This document shows, one piece after another, positions 1-7,784 of a stretch of DNA of 64,000 nt (position 1 is its first letter; every line of letters starts with the position of its first letter). Origin of the DNA: Aequorivita lipolytica (GTDB lineage Bacteria > Bacteroidota > Bacteroidia > Flavobacteriales > Flavobacteriaceae); the NCBI RefSeq assembly GCF_007997135.1, contig NZ_VORU01000006.1, positions 99,849-163,848 on the forward strand. The letters run 5' to 3'. A model generated the notes under the pieces. The model was not told the DNA's origin and made no database searches. It saw nothing but the letters and a program-made list of their open reading frames with translations. Position numbers and translations under genes: made by a program.

Positions 1-470
1 CGCGCTGCTTAGACTTAAATGATGTATACCACCGCATCAACTGGCAAGTAATTTTTCTGTTGGCGGGAATGATTCCGCTAGGAATTGCAATGAACAACAC
101 TGGCGCAGATAGATGGATTTCAGACCACTTGCTGGATATTTTAAGCGGGCAGTCAAATATTATTGTAATTGGACTCATTTTTTTGATAACGATGCTAATG
201 AGTAGCGTGGTGAGCAACAATGCAACGGCAATAATTATGACACCCATTGCTATAGCGGTTGCAGTTGGGCTAGATCTAACTATGAAACCTTTTATACTTG
301 CAGTACTTTTTGGCGCAAACTTTAGCTTTTTCACGCCTATGGGTTACCAAACAAATACATTAATTTACGGAATGGGCTTTTATAAGTTCAAACATTTTTT
401 TATTATTGGAGGGACACTTTCCTTAATCCTATGGATTTTGGGTACTTTTATGCTTTCTACTTTATTTTAA
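1..470 (+). CDS. SLC13/DASS-type anion symporter, C-terminal part
   Basis: The reading frame is open from the left edge (first full codon at base 3), so the gene starts outside the window and only about 155 C-terminal residues are present. The visible part is very hydrophobic with about four membrane segments and contains the SLC13-like stretches LLAGMIPLG and VVSNNATAIIMTPIA, the S-N-N-A-T signature of the substrate/sodium site in this family. It should be an inner-membrane Na+-coupled carboxylate, sulfate or other anion transporter; the substrate cannot be read from the fragment. The mscS-like gene follows 12 bases after its stop and may be cotranscribed. Confidence 0.8.
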   Translation, partial: RCLDLNDVYHRINWQVIFLLAGMIPLGIAMNNTGADRWISDHLLDILSGQSNIIVIGLIFLITMLMSSVVSNNATAIIMTPIAIAVAVGLDLTMKPFILAVLFGANFSFFTPMGYQTNTLIYGMGFYKFKHFFIIGGTLSLILWILGTFMLSTLF

Positions 471-482
471 ACATAATCTAAT

Positions 483-1376
483 ATGCTAAAAGAAAAATTT
501 TCAGTTCACGATTCAATTACTGGTCTATGGGACAAACTGGACGGTTGGCTGGATGCAATAATTTTGAAGCTTCCTAATTTTGCAGTAGCCGTGCTCGTAA
601 TGGTTGTTTTTTACTTTATCGCAAAAGGCCTGAAAAAACTTTCGCATAAAGTACTCTTTAAAAAAATAAGCGACGAGTCTATTAAACAGGTTCTTTCCAA
701 ATTAATTTATGCAATTGTCCTATTGGTAGGCTTCTTTATCGCCCTCGGGGTGATGCAATTAGATAAAGTACTTACCTCGGTTTTGGCCGGTGCAGGAGTA
801 ATGGGTTTAGCAATTGGTTTCGCACTGCAAGGTACTTTAAGCAATACAGTGTCTGGCTTTATGCTGTCCTTCCAACCCAAAGTTCGTATCGGCGATTATA
901 TTGAAGCGCAGGGAAATACTGGATACGTAGAAGAAATCAATTTGAGAAATGTTACAATTCGTCAACCGGATAATGATTACGTTATCATTCCGAATAAGAT
1001 TTTTGCCGAAAATCCCTTTACCAACTATTCGTGGACAGAGCGAGGCAGAATCTCGGTAAGTTGCGGCGTAGGTTATGAAAGTGATCTGCAAAAAGTGGAA
1101 GATTTGGTCGTGAAGATTATTTCTGAAAATTTTGAACAACGCATCAATGAAGGCGTAGAGTTCTTTTATACTGAATTTGGAGATAGCTCAATTAACTTTG
1201 TTACCCGATTTTGGATTACAAGTCAAAAACCAAAACCAAAGCTTGAGGCCCAGCACACGGCAATAAAACTTATTAAGAAAAATTTCAACGAAGCTGGAAT
1301 CAATATCCCTTTCCCTATTCGTACGTTGGATTTTGGAAAGAATAAATTACAGATGGCTCCCAACAAAACCGAATAA
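483..1376 (+). CDS. MscS-family small-conductance mechanosensitive channel
   Basis: A 297-residue inner-membrane protein with three hydrophobic segments in the first 125 residues, followed by the MscS beta domain. The pore helix is glycine/alanine rich (GAGVMGLAIGFALQG) and is followed by the family stretch with VRIGDYIEA, GYVEEINLRNV and VIIPNK. MscS proteins open under membrane tension and release solutes on hypo-osmotic shock. Length is close to E. coli MscS (286), so this is the minimal architecture. It is the first of three MscS homologues within 7 kb; the three are not close copies. No Shine-Dalgarno sequence is visible, as is usual in this phylum. Confidence 0.9.
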   Translation: MLKEKFSVHDSITGLWDKLDGWLDAIILKLPNFAVAVLVMVVFYFIAKGLKKLSHKVLFKKISDESIKQVLSKLIYAIVLLVGFFIALGVMQLDKVLTSVLAGAGVMGLAIGFALQGTLSNTVSGFMLSFQPKVRIGDYIEAQGNTGYVEEINLRNVTIRQPDNDYVIIPNKIFAENPFTNYSWTERGRISVSCGVGYESDLQKVEDLVVKIISENFEQRINEGVEFFYTEFGDSSINFVTRFWITSQKPKPKLEAQHTAIKLIKKNFNEAGINIPFPIRTLDFGKNKLQMAPNKTE

Positions 1377-1406
1377 CTTCGATATATATCTTTCAAAAAA
1401 ATAATT

Positions 1407-1544
1407 ATGAAAAAATTGCTCAGAATTTTACTTGCCGGTTGGGGCGCCAAAAAAATTGGCGGTGGAAAATGCGGCTGCATAGGTACTATTGTTGTATTCA
1501 TCATACTGTATTGGCTATTAGGTTATGTTTTCAAAATATTTTGA
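1407..1544 (+). CDS. 45-residue single-pass membrane protein
   Basis: A small open frame 30 bases after the MscS stop, with an ATG preceded by an A/T-rich leader (ataatt) like the neighbouring starts. The product begins MKKLLRILLAGWGAKKIGGG, then has a K-C-G-C motif and a hydrophobic helix of about 20 residues ending near the C-terminus. Charge distribution (basic N-terminal half, hydrophobic C-terminal half) and the clean ATG-to-TGA frame argue that it is real. I believe similar 45-50 residue Gly/Lys/Cys proteins occur in other Flavobacteriia but cannot search here. Function unknown; it may be cotranscribed with the channel gene. Confidence 0.6.
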   Translation: MKKLLRILLAGWGAKKIGGGKCGCIGTIVVFIILYWLLGYVFKIF

Positions 1545-1604
1545 TAGGTTTCTTTTAACAAAACAATAGCATCCGTTAACTAATTTTTTGGTGCATTGTG
1601 CGGT

Positions 1605-1612
1605 TATATTTG
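1605..1612 (+). promoter_or_regulatory. -7 promoter element of the OmpA-lipoprotein gene
   Basis: TATATTTG matches the Bacteroidota -7 consensus TAnnTTTG exactly and lies 28 bases upstream of the ATG at 1641. A TTG at the ideal -33 spacing is not present; the nearest is only 14 bases upstream. Confidence 0.55.
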
Positions 1613-1640
1613 CCTCACAAACCCTTAAAAACTTAGTATT

Positions 1641-2483
1641 ATGAAAAAAGCTATTGCATTAACCATGCTAGCAGGAGCGCTTATTGCGACGTCCTGTGTG
1701 TCAAAAAAGAAGTATGTAGAACTGGAAACTCAGTACAATGATACCCGGTCTACGCTAGCTAAAACCCAACTTGAAAAAGAAGAAATCGAGGCTAAATATG
1801 CCAAGATTGAAGAACGGGTTGCTAGCTACAACTCAAAAATCCAATCTTTAACAGATTCCAACAACAGTCGCTTACAGCAAATTGAAGGCGTTGTAGTTTC
1901 GGAAAACGATAAAGAAAAGATGCGTAAAGCCCTTGCCAATGTAGATCCCCAAGAATTGGCGCAGGCAAAAACGTTGAAGGATTCTATGAACCTTATCGTT
2001 TCCCACAATCTTAAAAAGAACCTAGACAACAATTTGGTTGGCGAAGGTGAAGAAGATGATATTAAGATTGACATTAATGAAACTGTGGTAATGATTACAA
2101 TTTCTGATAAATTATTGTTCAACTCAGGAAGTGCGCGCGTTAACAATAAGGCAAATCCACTTTTGGAGCGTCTTGCAAATGTAATAAACAGCGAGCCAGC
2201 TCTTGAAGTAATGGTTGAAGGCCACACAGATAGCCAAACTGTAAAGCCAGGTGCTTACATTAAAGATAATTGGGAATTGAGCGTAGACCGCTCCACGGCA
2301 GTTATCCGCAAATTACAGGATGATTATGGTGTTGCTCCTGAAAAGCTGATAGCAGCTGGACGTAGCAGTTTTCACCCTCTTACGGAAAATGAAACCAAAG
2401 ATGGTCGCGCTACTAATAGAAGAACGCGTATTGTAATACTGCCAAACCTTGATAAGTTTTTGGCTTTGCTTTCTGCAAATTAA
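1641..2483 (+). CDS. OmpA-family lipoprotein
   Basis: A 280-residue outer-membrane lipoprotein. The signal ends in a lipobox (LIATSC, Cys19). Residues 24-75 are a charged heptad-like region, probably a coiled coil, and the last 130 residues are an OmpA/MotB peptidoglycan-binding domain: VEGHTDSQ, NWELSVDRS, LIAAGRS, and the final RATNRRTRI. These bind the diaminopimelate residue of peptidoglycan in the family, so the protein should tether the outer membrane to the wall. It stands alone between its own promoter and a strong terminator and is likely monocistronic. Confidence 0.9.
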   Translation: MKKAIALTMLAGALIATSCVSKKKYVELETQYNDTRSTLAKTQLEKEEIEAKYAKIEERVASYNSKIQSLTDSNNSRLQQIEGVVVSENDKEKMRKALANVDPQELAQAKTLKDSMNLIVSHNLKKNLDNNLVGEGEEDDIKIDINETVVMITISDKLLFNSGSARVNNKANPLLERLANVINSEPALEVMVEGHTDSQTVKPGAYIKDNWELSVDRSTAVIRKLQDDYGVAPEKLIAAGRSSFHPLTENETKDGRATNRRTRIVILPNLDKFLALLSAN

Positions 2484-2506
2484 AATAGAAAGTATTTAAA
2501 ATTGTG

Positions 2507-2539
2507 AAGGCGATTCAGAAATGAATCGCCTTTTTTTTG
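2507..2539 (+). terminator. Rho-independent terminator after the OmpA gene
   Basis: An 11-bp perfect stem (AAGGCGATTCA pairing with TGAATCGCCTT), GAAA loop, followed by a T run. The tail reaches into the 3' side of the convergent dehydrogenase gene. Confidence 0.9.
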
Positions 2540-2554
2540 TTTGCAATTTGCAGG

Positions 2555-3274
2555 TTATTTGGGCATTGAAGGTCGAACCTCAATTTTGCTCGGTAACGTG
2601 CGAGGATTCATTTTTAATAAATCTACCACTAGCTCACCTATATCTTCTATTTGAATTTTCCAGGCGTCACTATCATCAGGTTCGTTACCCGCAAAATGTG
2701 TAGAAACTGAACCTGGCATTATCGTACTTACTTTTACACCGTGATCTCTTAAATCTAACATAGCAGCTTGCGTAAAGCCAGTCAATCCAAACTTACTCGC
2801 GTTATAAGCGCTTCCACCTTTAAAGAAATTGGTGCCAGCCAAACTGGAAATACTTATAAAATAACCTTCATTTTTTTTCAATTGGTCAACACTCGCTTTC
2901 AAAGAATAAAAAGGCCCTGAAAGGTTAGTGTCTATAGTTTCTTTCCATTGCTCAATAGTAATGTCTTCCACAGAGCCGAAATGACCAAGACCGGCATTTG
3001 CAATTACAATGTCTAGCTTTCCAAATTTATCTGTTGCTTCAGAAACCGCTTTTTGTTGGCTTTCATAATTTCGCACATCAGCCTCTAACCCTATTGCCTG
3101 TGCCCTATCGTTTCCGTGAGCGTTTAGTTTTTTGGCTGCTTCTACGGCTGTTTCCTTTGTTCTTCCAGTTATGGCAACGTTAATACCTTCTTTCAGCAAT
3201 GCTTCCGCAATTCCATATCCTATTCCTTTTGTACCGCCTGTAATAAGTGCGGATTTGTTTCCTAAATCATTCAT
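2555..3274 (-). CDS. Short-chain dehydrogenase/reductase (classical SDR)
   Basis: A 239-residue cytosolic oxidoreductase with all classical SDR features: TGGTKGIG nucleotide-binding loop (12-19), NAG at 93-95, catalytic Ser144 and Y157-x-x-x-K161. The Arg-containing TGR segment after beta-2 suggests NADP(H) preference. The substrate is not identifiable; the nearest named relatives are 3-oxoacyl-ACP reductase-like SDRs. Its promoter is divergent from that of the dipeptidase gene. A second, unrelated SDR lies at 4022, but the two are not in one operon. Confidence 0.88.
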   Translation of the reverse strand: MNDLGNKSALITGGTKGIGYGIAEALLKEGINVAITGRTKETAVEAAKKLNAHGNDRAQAIGLEADVRNYESQQKAVSEATDKFGKLDIVIANAGLGHFGSVEDITIEQWKETIDTNLSGPFYSLKASVDQLKKNEGYFISISSLAGTNFFKGGSAYNASKFGLTGFTQAAMLDLRDHGVKVSTIMPGSVSTHFAGNEPDDSDAWKIQIEDIGELVVDLLKMNPRTLPSKIEVRPSMPK

Positions 3275-3290
3275 ATTTTTTCGTTTTTCC

Positions 3291-3298
3291 CAAAGTTA
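3291..3298 (-). promoter_or_regulatory. -7 promoter element of the SDR gene (minus strand)
   Basis: On the minus strand TAACTTTG matches TAnnTTTG, 16 bases upstream of the ATG at 3274. No TTG at the -33 position is seen. Confidence 0.5.
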
Positions 3299-3332
3299 CA
3301 AATAGTGATTCCGAATGTTATTAAATTCTACT

Positions 3333-3340
3333 TAAATTTG
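3333..3340 (+). promoter_or_regulatory. -7 promoter element overlapping the dipeptidase start
   Basis: TAAATTTG matches the -7 consensus and ends only 4 bases before the ATG at 3345. If used, transcription would begin at or next to the start codon, giving a leaderless mRNA. Confidence 0.45.
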
Positions 3341-3344
3341 AAAT

Positions 3345-3959
3345 ATGAAGTTGCTGCCAATTTTATTTTATACGTTTCTATTTTTTAGTTTTTCTTCGGA
3401 AGAGAATTCTCAACAACCTTTAGTAGATCTCGAGTCGCTTTCAACCGAATTCAGCTATCAAATTCGTTACGCCACACCGTATAACTTTATTGGTGAAACA
3501 CTTTACGATTGTGCAAAATGCTTGCTCCGCCCTGAAGTGGCCGAAGCACTGCTAGAAGCCAACCAATACTTTTGCGAAAAAGGCTACCGTATAAAAATAT
3601 ACGATTGCTACCGTCCCTTAGATGTGCAGAAAAAGATGTGGGCCAAAGTACCGCGACCAACTTATGTAGGCAATCCCTATGGCAATGGTTCTATCCATAA
3701 TAAAGGTGCGGCTGTAGATATTACGTTGGAAACTTTAGAAGGTTGTTACATTGAAATGGGTAGCGATTACGATTATTTCGGAAGGGAGGCGCATATTGAC
3801 AACTATAATTTTTCAGAAGAAATACTCGCCCATCGCAAGTTGCTATTTGAGGGTATGCGTAAATTTGGTTTTAGTACTATTAGAACGGAATGGTGGCATT
3901 TTAGCTACAAAAGAAATTGGAGCTACAAAACCCTGAACATTCCCCTGCCCTGCGACTGA
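3345..3959 (+). CDS. D-Ala-D-Ala dipeptidase (VanX/DdpX-like, peptidase M15D)
   Basis: A 204-residue exported zinc dipeptidase. A hydrophobic signal (about residues 1-18) precedes the mature part. The M15 zinc site is complete: S-x-H-x-x-G-x-x-x-D (S116, H118, G121, D125) and E-W-W-H (catalytic E182, zinc ligand H185). The family hydrolyses D-alanyl-D-alanine; chromosomal copies without a vanHA cluster usually serve cell-wall dipeptide recycling, which is the likely role here since no resistance genes are nearby. Length fits VanX (202). Confidence 0.88.
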   Translation: MKLLPILFYTFLFFSFSSEENSQQPLVDLESLSTEFSYQIRYATPYNFIGETLYDCAKCLLRPEVAEALLEANQYFCEKGYRIKIYDCYRPLDVQKKMWAKVPRPTYVGNPYGNGSIHNKGAAVDITLETLEGCYIEMGSDYDYFGREAHIDNYNFSEEILAHRKLLFEGMRKFGFSTIRTEWWHFSYKRNWSYKTLNIPLPCD

Positions 3960-4021
3960 TTTAATATTTCATTAGCACACTTTCCGTTTGCTTCATTGTA
4001 ACTTTATAAAAAACAAATATT

Positions 4022-4762
4022 ATGAAAAATAAAACAGTAATAGTAACCGGAGCTGGTTCTGGTTTAGGAAGGGCGATTGCACATAAATTTGCAAAAAATG
4101 GGGCGAACGTAATTGTCTCAGATATTGACGTAGATTCTGGAAATAAAGTAGTTAAAGAAATAACTGATGAAAGCGGAAAAGCTTTTTTTATAAAGGCAGA
4201 CACTTCAAAAGCAAAGGAATGTGAGCAATTGGTAAAACAAACTATCGATAAATTCGGCAAGCTTCATTATGCTGTTAACAATGCTGGCATAGGAGGCGAA
4301 ATGGCAAAAACTGGCGATTATCCATTAGACAGTTGGGAGAAAGTAATAGGAATTAATTTGAGTGGCGTGTTTTACGGTACGCGCTATCAAATTCCTGAAA
4401 TGATAAAGGCCGGCGGCGGCGCTATCGTTAATATGGCATCTATTTTGGGTAGCGTCGGTTCGGCATATTCCGTTGCTTATGTTGCGGCAAAACATGGAGT
4501 TGTCGGTCTAACAAAAACCGCTGCTATTGAATATGCAAAGGACAACGTTCGTGTAAATTCCGTTGGACCGGGATATATTAAAACACCACTATTGGATCAA
4601 CTTGATGACGAACAGAAAGAACAATTAATACAGGCTCACCCAATAGGCAGATTAGGAAAGCCCGAAGAAGTTGCGAACTTGGTTTATTGGTTGTGTAGTG
4701 ATGAGGCTAGCTTTGTAACCGGATCTTACCATCTCGTAGATGGTGGTTATACCGCACAATAA
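4022..4762 (+). CDS. Short-chain dehydrogenase/reductase
   Basis: A 246-residue classical SDR with TGAGSGLG (9-16), NNAG (86-89), catalytic Ser140 and Y153-x-x-x-K157, and the C-terminal D-G-G-Y-T-A-Q ending typical of FabG-like and glucose-dehydrogenase-like SDRs. Asp at the end of beta-2 (SDID) favours NAD(H). The substrate is unknown. A TAACTTTA sequence at 3999-4006 is a one-base variant of the -7 promoter element and gives a leader of about 15 bases. Confidence 0.88.
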   Translation: MKNKTVIVTGAGSGLGRAIAHKFAKNGANVIVSDIDVDSGNKVVKEITDESGKAFFIKADTSKAKECEQLVKQTIDKFGKLHYAVNNAGIGGEMAKTGDYPLDSWEKVIGINLSGVFYGTRYQIPEMIKAGGGAIVNMASILGSVGSAYSVAYVAAKHGVVGLTKTAAIEYAKDNVRVNSVGPGYIKTPLLDQLDDEQKEQLIQAHPIGRLGKPEEVANLVYWLCSDEASFVTGSYHLVDGGYTAQ

Positions 4763-4770
4763 TTATTATT

Positions 4771-4815
4771 AACTCTGTGGTTTTTAAACGCAAACACGAA
4801 AAGATCGCAGGGTTT
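4771..4815. repeat. Intergenic word-repeat remnant (CTCTGTGG ... CGCAAACACG ... CGCAG)
   Basis: The gap between the SDR and the convergent MscS gene resembles the CTCTGTG/CGCAGAG-type repeat seen more fully at 43549-43619. Short, degenerate, non-coding. Confidence 0.35.
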
Positions 4816-5739
4816 TTAATTATTATCTTTTTTTGGAAATTCCGGACTGTTTCTAAATTTAATTGGAATAGCATCCTCAGTTCCATAAATTTTAAGTTCC
4901 TTAATATCTGCAGGAAGATTAAAGCCTTTTTTAAACAATTCTTCCTTGACTTGTCTAATAACCATTCCTCGTAATACACGCGATGCGCGACGATAGTCAA
5001 ACGTATCTACCCAAAAATACACCTTTAAATTTACCGTGCTTGCGGCGAGTTCGTCTTCAATGACAAAATTTTCGTGATCTAAATCTCGCATTATTTCCGT
5101 ATTGGCATCCAAAATATCCTGAATCACCTTTTTCGCTGCTACAATATCATCTTCATAACCAATCCCCACCGTAAATTCTACTCTATAAAAACCATCGGCT
5201 GTATAATTTTCAACTGGCTTGGTGAGCACATCGCTATTTGGAATATAAATATCACGGCCATCAAAGGTTTTTATGTGAGAATATCTAAAACTTAACGCTT
5301 TCACCTTTCCGAAGATATCGTCCACTTTAATGGTATCGTTAATATTAAAAGGTCTGTTGAAGGCAAGTATAACTCCCGCCAAGAAGTTCTTGCCAATATC
5401 CTGAAATGCAAATCCCAATATAATTGCCCCACCTCCAACGGCTGTTAATAATCCTGTGGCTATTCCATCTAAGCCAGCAACTCTCAATGCCAGCATAATT
5501 GCAATTATAATGAGTATAATTTTTACCGCTTGTGCCAAAAATCTTGACATTAACGGATCTTCAGATTTTTTCTGAAATCGTTTTTTATAAAAATTGGTAA
5601 TCAATTGGGCTAGTAAAACACCCAAAATTATCACCAAAATCGCCAAAGCAACACGTGGAAGAACCTTTAGGAATTCATCATAATATTTTTCGAGCGAAAT
5701 TTGGATTGTCTCAGTTGGCGATTGTAGTAATGGAAGCAT
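4816..5739 (-). CDS. MscS-family mechanosensitive channel
   Basis: A 307-residue channel with an N-terminal periplasmic or amphipathic segment (1-30), three membrane helices (about 30-130), a Gly/Ala pore helix (TAVGGGAIILGFAFQD) and the beta domain (RPFNINDTIKV, RDIYIPNSDVL). The C-terminal vestibule domain ends with a Lys/Pro-rich tail. It is a true MscS protein but only distantly similar to the copy at 483. TATCTTTA at 5753-5760 (minus strand) is a near-consensus -7 element 13 bases upstream of the ATG. Confidence 0.9.
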   Translation of the reverse strand: MLPLLQSPTETIQISLEKYYDEFLKVLPRVALAILVIILGVLLAQLITNFYKKRFQKKSEDPLMSRFLAQAVKIILIIIAIMLALRVAGLDGIATGLLTAVGGGAIILGFAFQDIGKNFLAGVILAFNRPFNINDTIKVDDIFGKVKALSFRYSHIKTFDGRDIYIPNSDVLTKPVENYTADGFYRVEFTVGIGYEDDIVAAKKVIQDILDANTEIMRDLDHENFVIEDELAASTVNLKVYFWVDTFDYRRASRVLRGMVIRQVKEELFKKGFNLPADIKELKIYGTEDAIPIKFRNSPEFPKKDNN

Positions 5740-5828
5740 CTATTTTTTCTTTTAAAGATAGTAATTCTTCGCAAAAGATTTCTTCCCATAAATTAGCCTT
5801 AAAGTTTAGTGGGGAAATTTCCAAGATG

Positions 5829-5836
5829 TATCTTTG
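5829..5836 (+). promoter_or_regulatory. -7 promoter element of the DUF3817-mscS operon; decides the start
   Basis: TATCTTTG is an exact TAnnTTTG match. The longest open frame would start with the TTG inside this element, so that start is unlikely; transcription should begin near 5840-5843 and translation at the GTG at 5852. Confidence 0.55.
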
Positions 5837-5851
5837 CCAAAAAATAAAGCT

Positions 5852-6130
5852 GTGGAACTTTCAGTAAAATCTTTTCGACTAATTAGCACGCTAGAAGCCA
5901 TCTCATTTCTTGTGCTTTTGGGAATAGCAATGCCTTTAAAATATATTTGGAACATGCCGCAAATGGTTCAAATTGTCGGGATGGCACACGGTGTTTTATT
6001 TGTACTTTATGTGGGCGGAGCACTTTATATGTATAAAAAATTAAATTGGTCTATTACAGATTTATTTATTGTAGTAATGTGCTCCGTCCTTCCGTTTGGG
6101 CCGTTTTATGTAGAACGTAAATATTTATAA
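5852..6130 (+). CDS. DUF3817 small integral membrane protein
   Basis: About 92 residues with three membrane segments. The motif RLISTLEAISFLVLLGIAMP near the N-terminus, the G-M-A-H-G in the middle and the final P-F-G-P-F are characteristic of the DUF3817 family. Function is unknown. I chose the GTG at 5852 instead of the TTG at 5834 because the TTG lies within a consensus promoter element. Its stop overlaps the ATG of the next mscS gene (TAATG), so the two are translationally coupled, which hints at a shared membrane role. Confidence 0.8.
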   Translation: MELSVKSFRLISTLEAISFLVLLGIAMPLKYIWNMPQMVQIVGMAHGVLFVLYVGGALYMYKKLNWSITDLFIVVMCSVLPFGPFYVERKYL

Positions 6131-7392
6131 TGAATAGAGAAACCATTCAAAAATACAGTTGCCTTTTTCAGGACTATCTCGTTAACGAAGGGATGACCAT
6201 CGAATGGGCTATTTTTTTGAATGTCCTCGTAAACTGTGTTATCGTCTTTGCAGCAGTTTTAATATTGGATGTAGTTTTCAGAAAATTGATCGTTGAAACC
6301 TTCAAAGCTTTCAGCGACAAAACAAAAACGACATTTGATGACTATCTTGTGAAGAGTAATTTTCCGCGATTTATTGCCCACTGTCTTCCTTTGGGCCTTG
6401 TGTGGTATCTCATTCCAATCATTTTTGTTGAGTCGGCGTTTATGACCAACTTATTGCAAATTGCTGCTCAGGTTTATTTGATTATTCTTTGTGTTTATAT
6501 TTTCAGAAGTATTCTGCGAACCACACGTAATTTTCTTGAAGAAAGCGAAAGTTATCGCGACAAGCCAATGGAAAGCTACGTGCAGGTAATGATGATTTTT
6601 GCCTGGGGAATTGGCGTTTTCTGGATTATACAATTGCTAACCGGTTTTTCGGTAGTTAGCTTAACTACTCTTGGAGCTGCTTCTGCAGTAATTCTGCTTA
6701 TTTTTAAGGATACAATTCTCGGCTTTGTGGCAAGTATTCAAGTTTCAGTGAATGATATTGTGCGTATTGGCGACTGGATTACTTTTAGCAAATTTGGCGC
6801 TGATGGTTACGTTACCGAAATAAACCTAGCAACTGTCCGGGTTCAGAATTTTGACAATACTTTTACCACCATTCCCACATATAGTTTAATTGCAGATTCT
6901 TTCCAAAACTGGCGCGGAATGCAGGAAAGCAAGGGCCGAAGAATTAAGCGTTCTATTTTCATCAAGCAATCCTCCATTAAATTTCTTTCTTCGGAAGATA
7001 TTGAAAGGCTTAAAAACATTCAGTTGATAAAACCCTATTTAGAGCATCGCCAAAGAGATGTTGACAAATTTAACCGAATGAATGAGGCAGATAAAGAATT
7101 ACTCATAAACGGGCGAAACCAAACAAATCTCGGAGTTTTTCGTCATTACGCTGATGCTTTTTTAAACGAAAATTCTGCCATAAATAAAGATCTTTTTTTG
7201 ATGGTTCGTCATTTGGCGCCAACTGACAAGGGTATTCCTATTGAAATTTTTTGCTTTAGCCACGATAAAAAGTGGGAAAATTACGAACACATTCAAGCAG
7301 ATATTTTTGACCATTTGCTGGCCTCTATCTCCTATTTCGATTTGGAAGTTTTTGAATTACCCACAGGAAGAGACCTTCAAGCCTTGGCATAA
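6130..7392 (+). CDS. MscS-family channel, large form (YbdG-like)
   Basis: A 420-residue inner-membrane protein with five predicted helices in residues 15-200, then the MscS pore/beta domain (TTLGAASAVILLIFKDTILG; NDIVRIGDWITF; YVTEINLATVRVQNFDN) and a long C-terminal cytoplasmic domain. Extra N-terminal helices and the extended C-terminus are like E. coli YbdG rather than MscS. YbdG-type channels respond to osmotic stress with small conductance. Coupled by a one-base overlap to the upstream DUF3817 gene. Only two bases separate its stop from the convergent thioesterase gene. Confidence 0.88.
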   Translation: MNRETIQKYSCLFQDYLVNEGMTIEWAIFLNVLVNCVIVFAAVLILDVVFRKLIVETFKAFSDKTKTTFDDYLVKSNFPRFIAHCLPLGLVWYLIPIIFVESAFMTNLLQIAAQVYLIILCVYIFRSILRTTRNFLEESESYRDKPMESYVQVMMIFAWGIGVFWIIQLLTGFSVVSLTTLGAASAVILLIFKDTILGFVASIQVSVNDIVRIGDWITFSKFGADGYVTEINLATVRVQNFDNTFTTIPTYSLIADSFQNWRGMQESKGRRIKRSIFIKQSSIKFLSSEDIERLKNIQLIKPYLEHRQRDVDKFNRMNEADKELLINGRNQTNLGVFRHYADAFLNENSAINKDLFLMVRHLAPTDKGIPIEIFCFSHDKKWENYEHIQADIFDHLLASISYFDLEVFELPTGRDLQALA

Positions 7393-7394
7393 TT

Positions 7395-7784
7395 TTATTT
7401 TGCCAGACGGTCTTTTACGTATTCTGTTTCAGTCTTTCCGTGCGGGGAGGAGTTTCCGTCATCATCCAAGCTAACCATAATAATTTTATCGATACTGATG
7501 ATGACCTCTCGCGTCATTTTGTTGCGTACCTCGCAGGCGAGCGTTATGGATGTTCTTCCAAATTTTGTCACCTCTAGCCCTATTTCAATTATATCACCCT
7601 TTTTCGCAGAGCTTCTGAAATTGATTTCACTCATAAACTTGGTAACAGTTCGGGGGTTTTCAAGTTGAATTATTGAATAAAGCGCGGCTTCCTCGTCTAT
7701 CCATTCCAGCAGTCTTCCGCCGAAAAGTGTTTCGTTAGGATTTAAATCCTCAGGTTTAATCCATTTTCTTGTGTGAAAGTTCAT
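7395..7784 (-). CDS. Acyl-CoA thioesterase, single hotdog domain (YciA-like)
   Basis: A 129-residue protein with the hotdog signature N-x-x-E-T-L-F-G-G (about 17-24), the adjacent acidic helix EWIDEEAAL and the later FMSEINFRSSAKKGD strand. This family hydrolyses short to long acyl-CoAs in the cytosol and trims CoA pools. Shorter than two-domain ACOT proteins and without a StAR extension. It abuts the DUF72 gene (stop of one next to start of the other), so they form a two-gene operon. Confidence 0.88.
   Translation of the reverse strand: MNFHTRKWIKPEDLNPNETLFGGRLLEWIDEEAALYSIIQLENPRTVTKFMSEINFRSSAKKGDIIEIGLEVTKFGRTSITLACEVRNKMTREVIISIDKIIMVSLDDDGNSSPHGKTETEYVKDRLAK

Noticed and set aside
3345..3959. 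Vancomycin resistance suggested by the VanX-like gene
   Set aside because: No vanH, vanA or vanRS genes adjacent; the organism is Gram-negative and such dipeptidases are usual in wall recycling.
5834..5851. TTG start for the DUF3817 gene
   Set aside because: The TTG is the end of a consensus promoter octamer; the GTG at 5852 fits family length.
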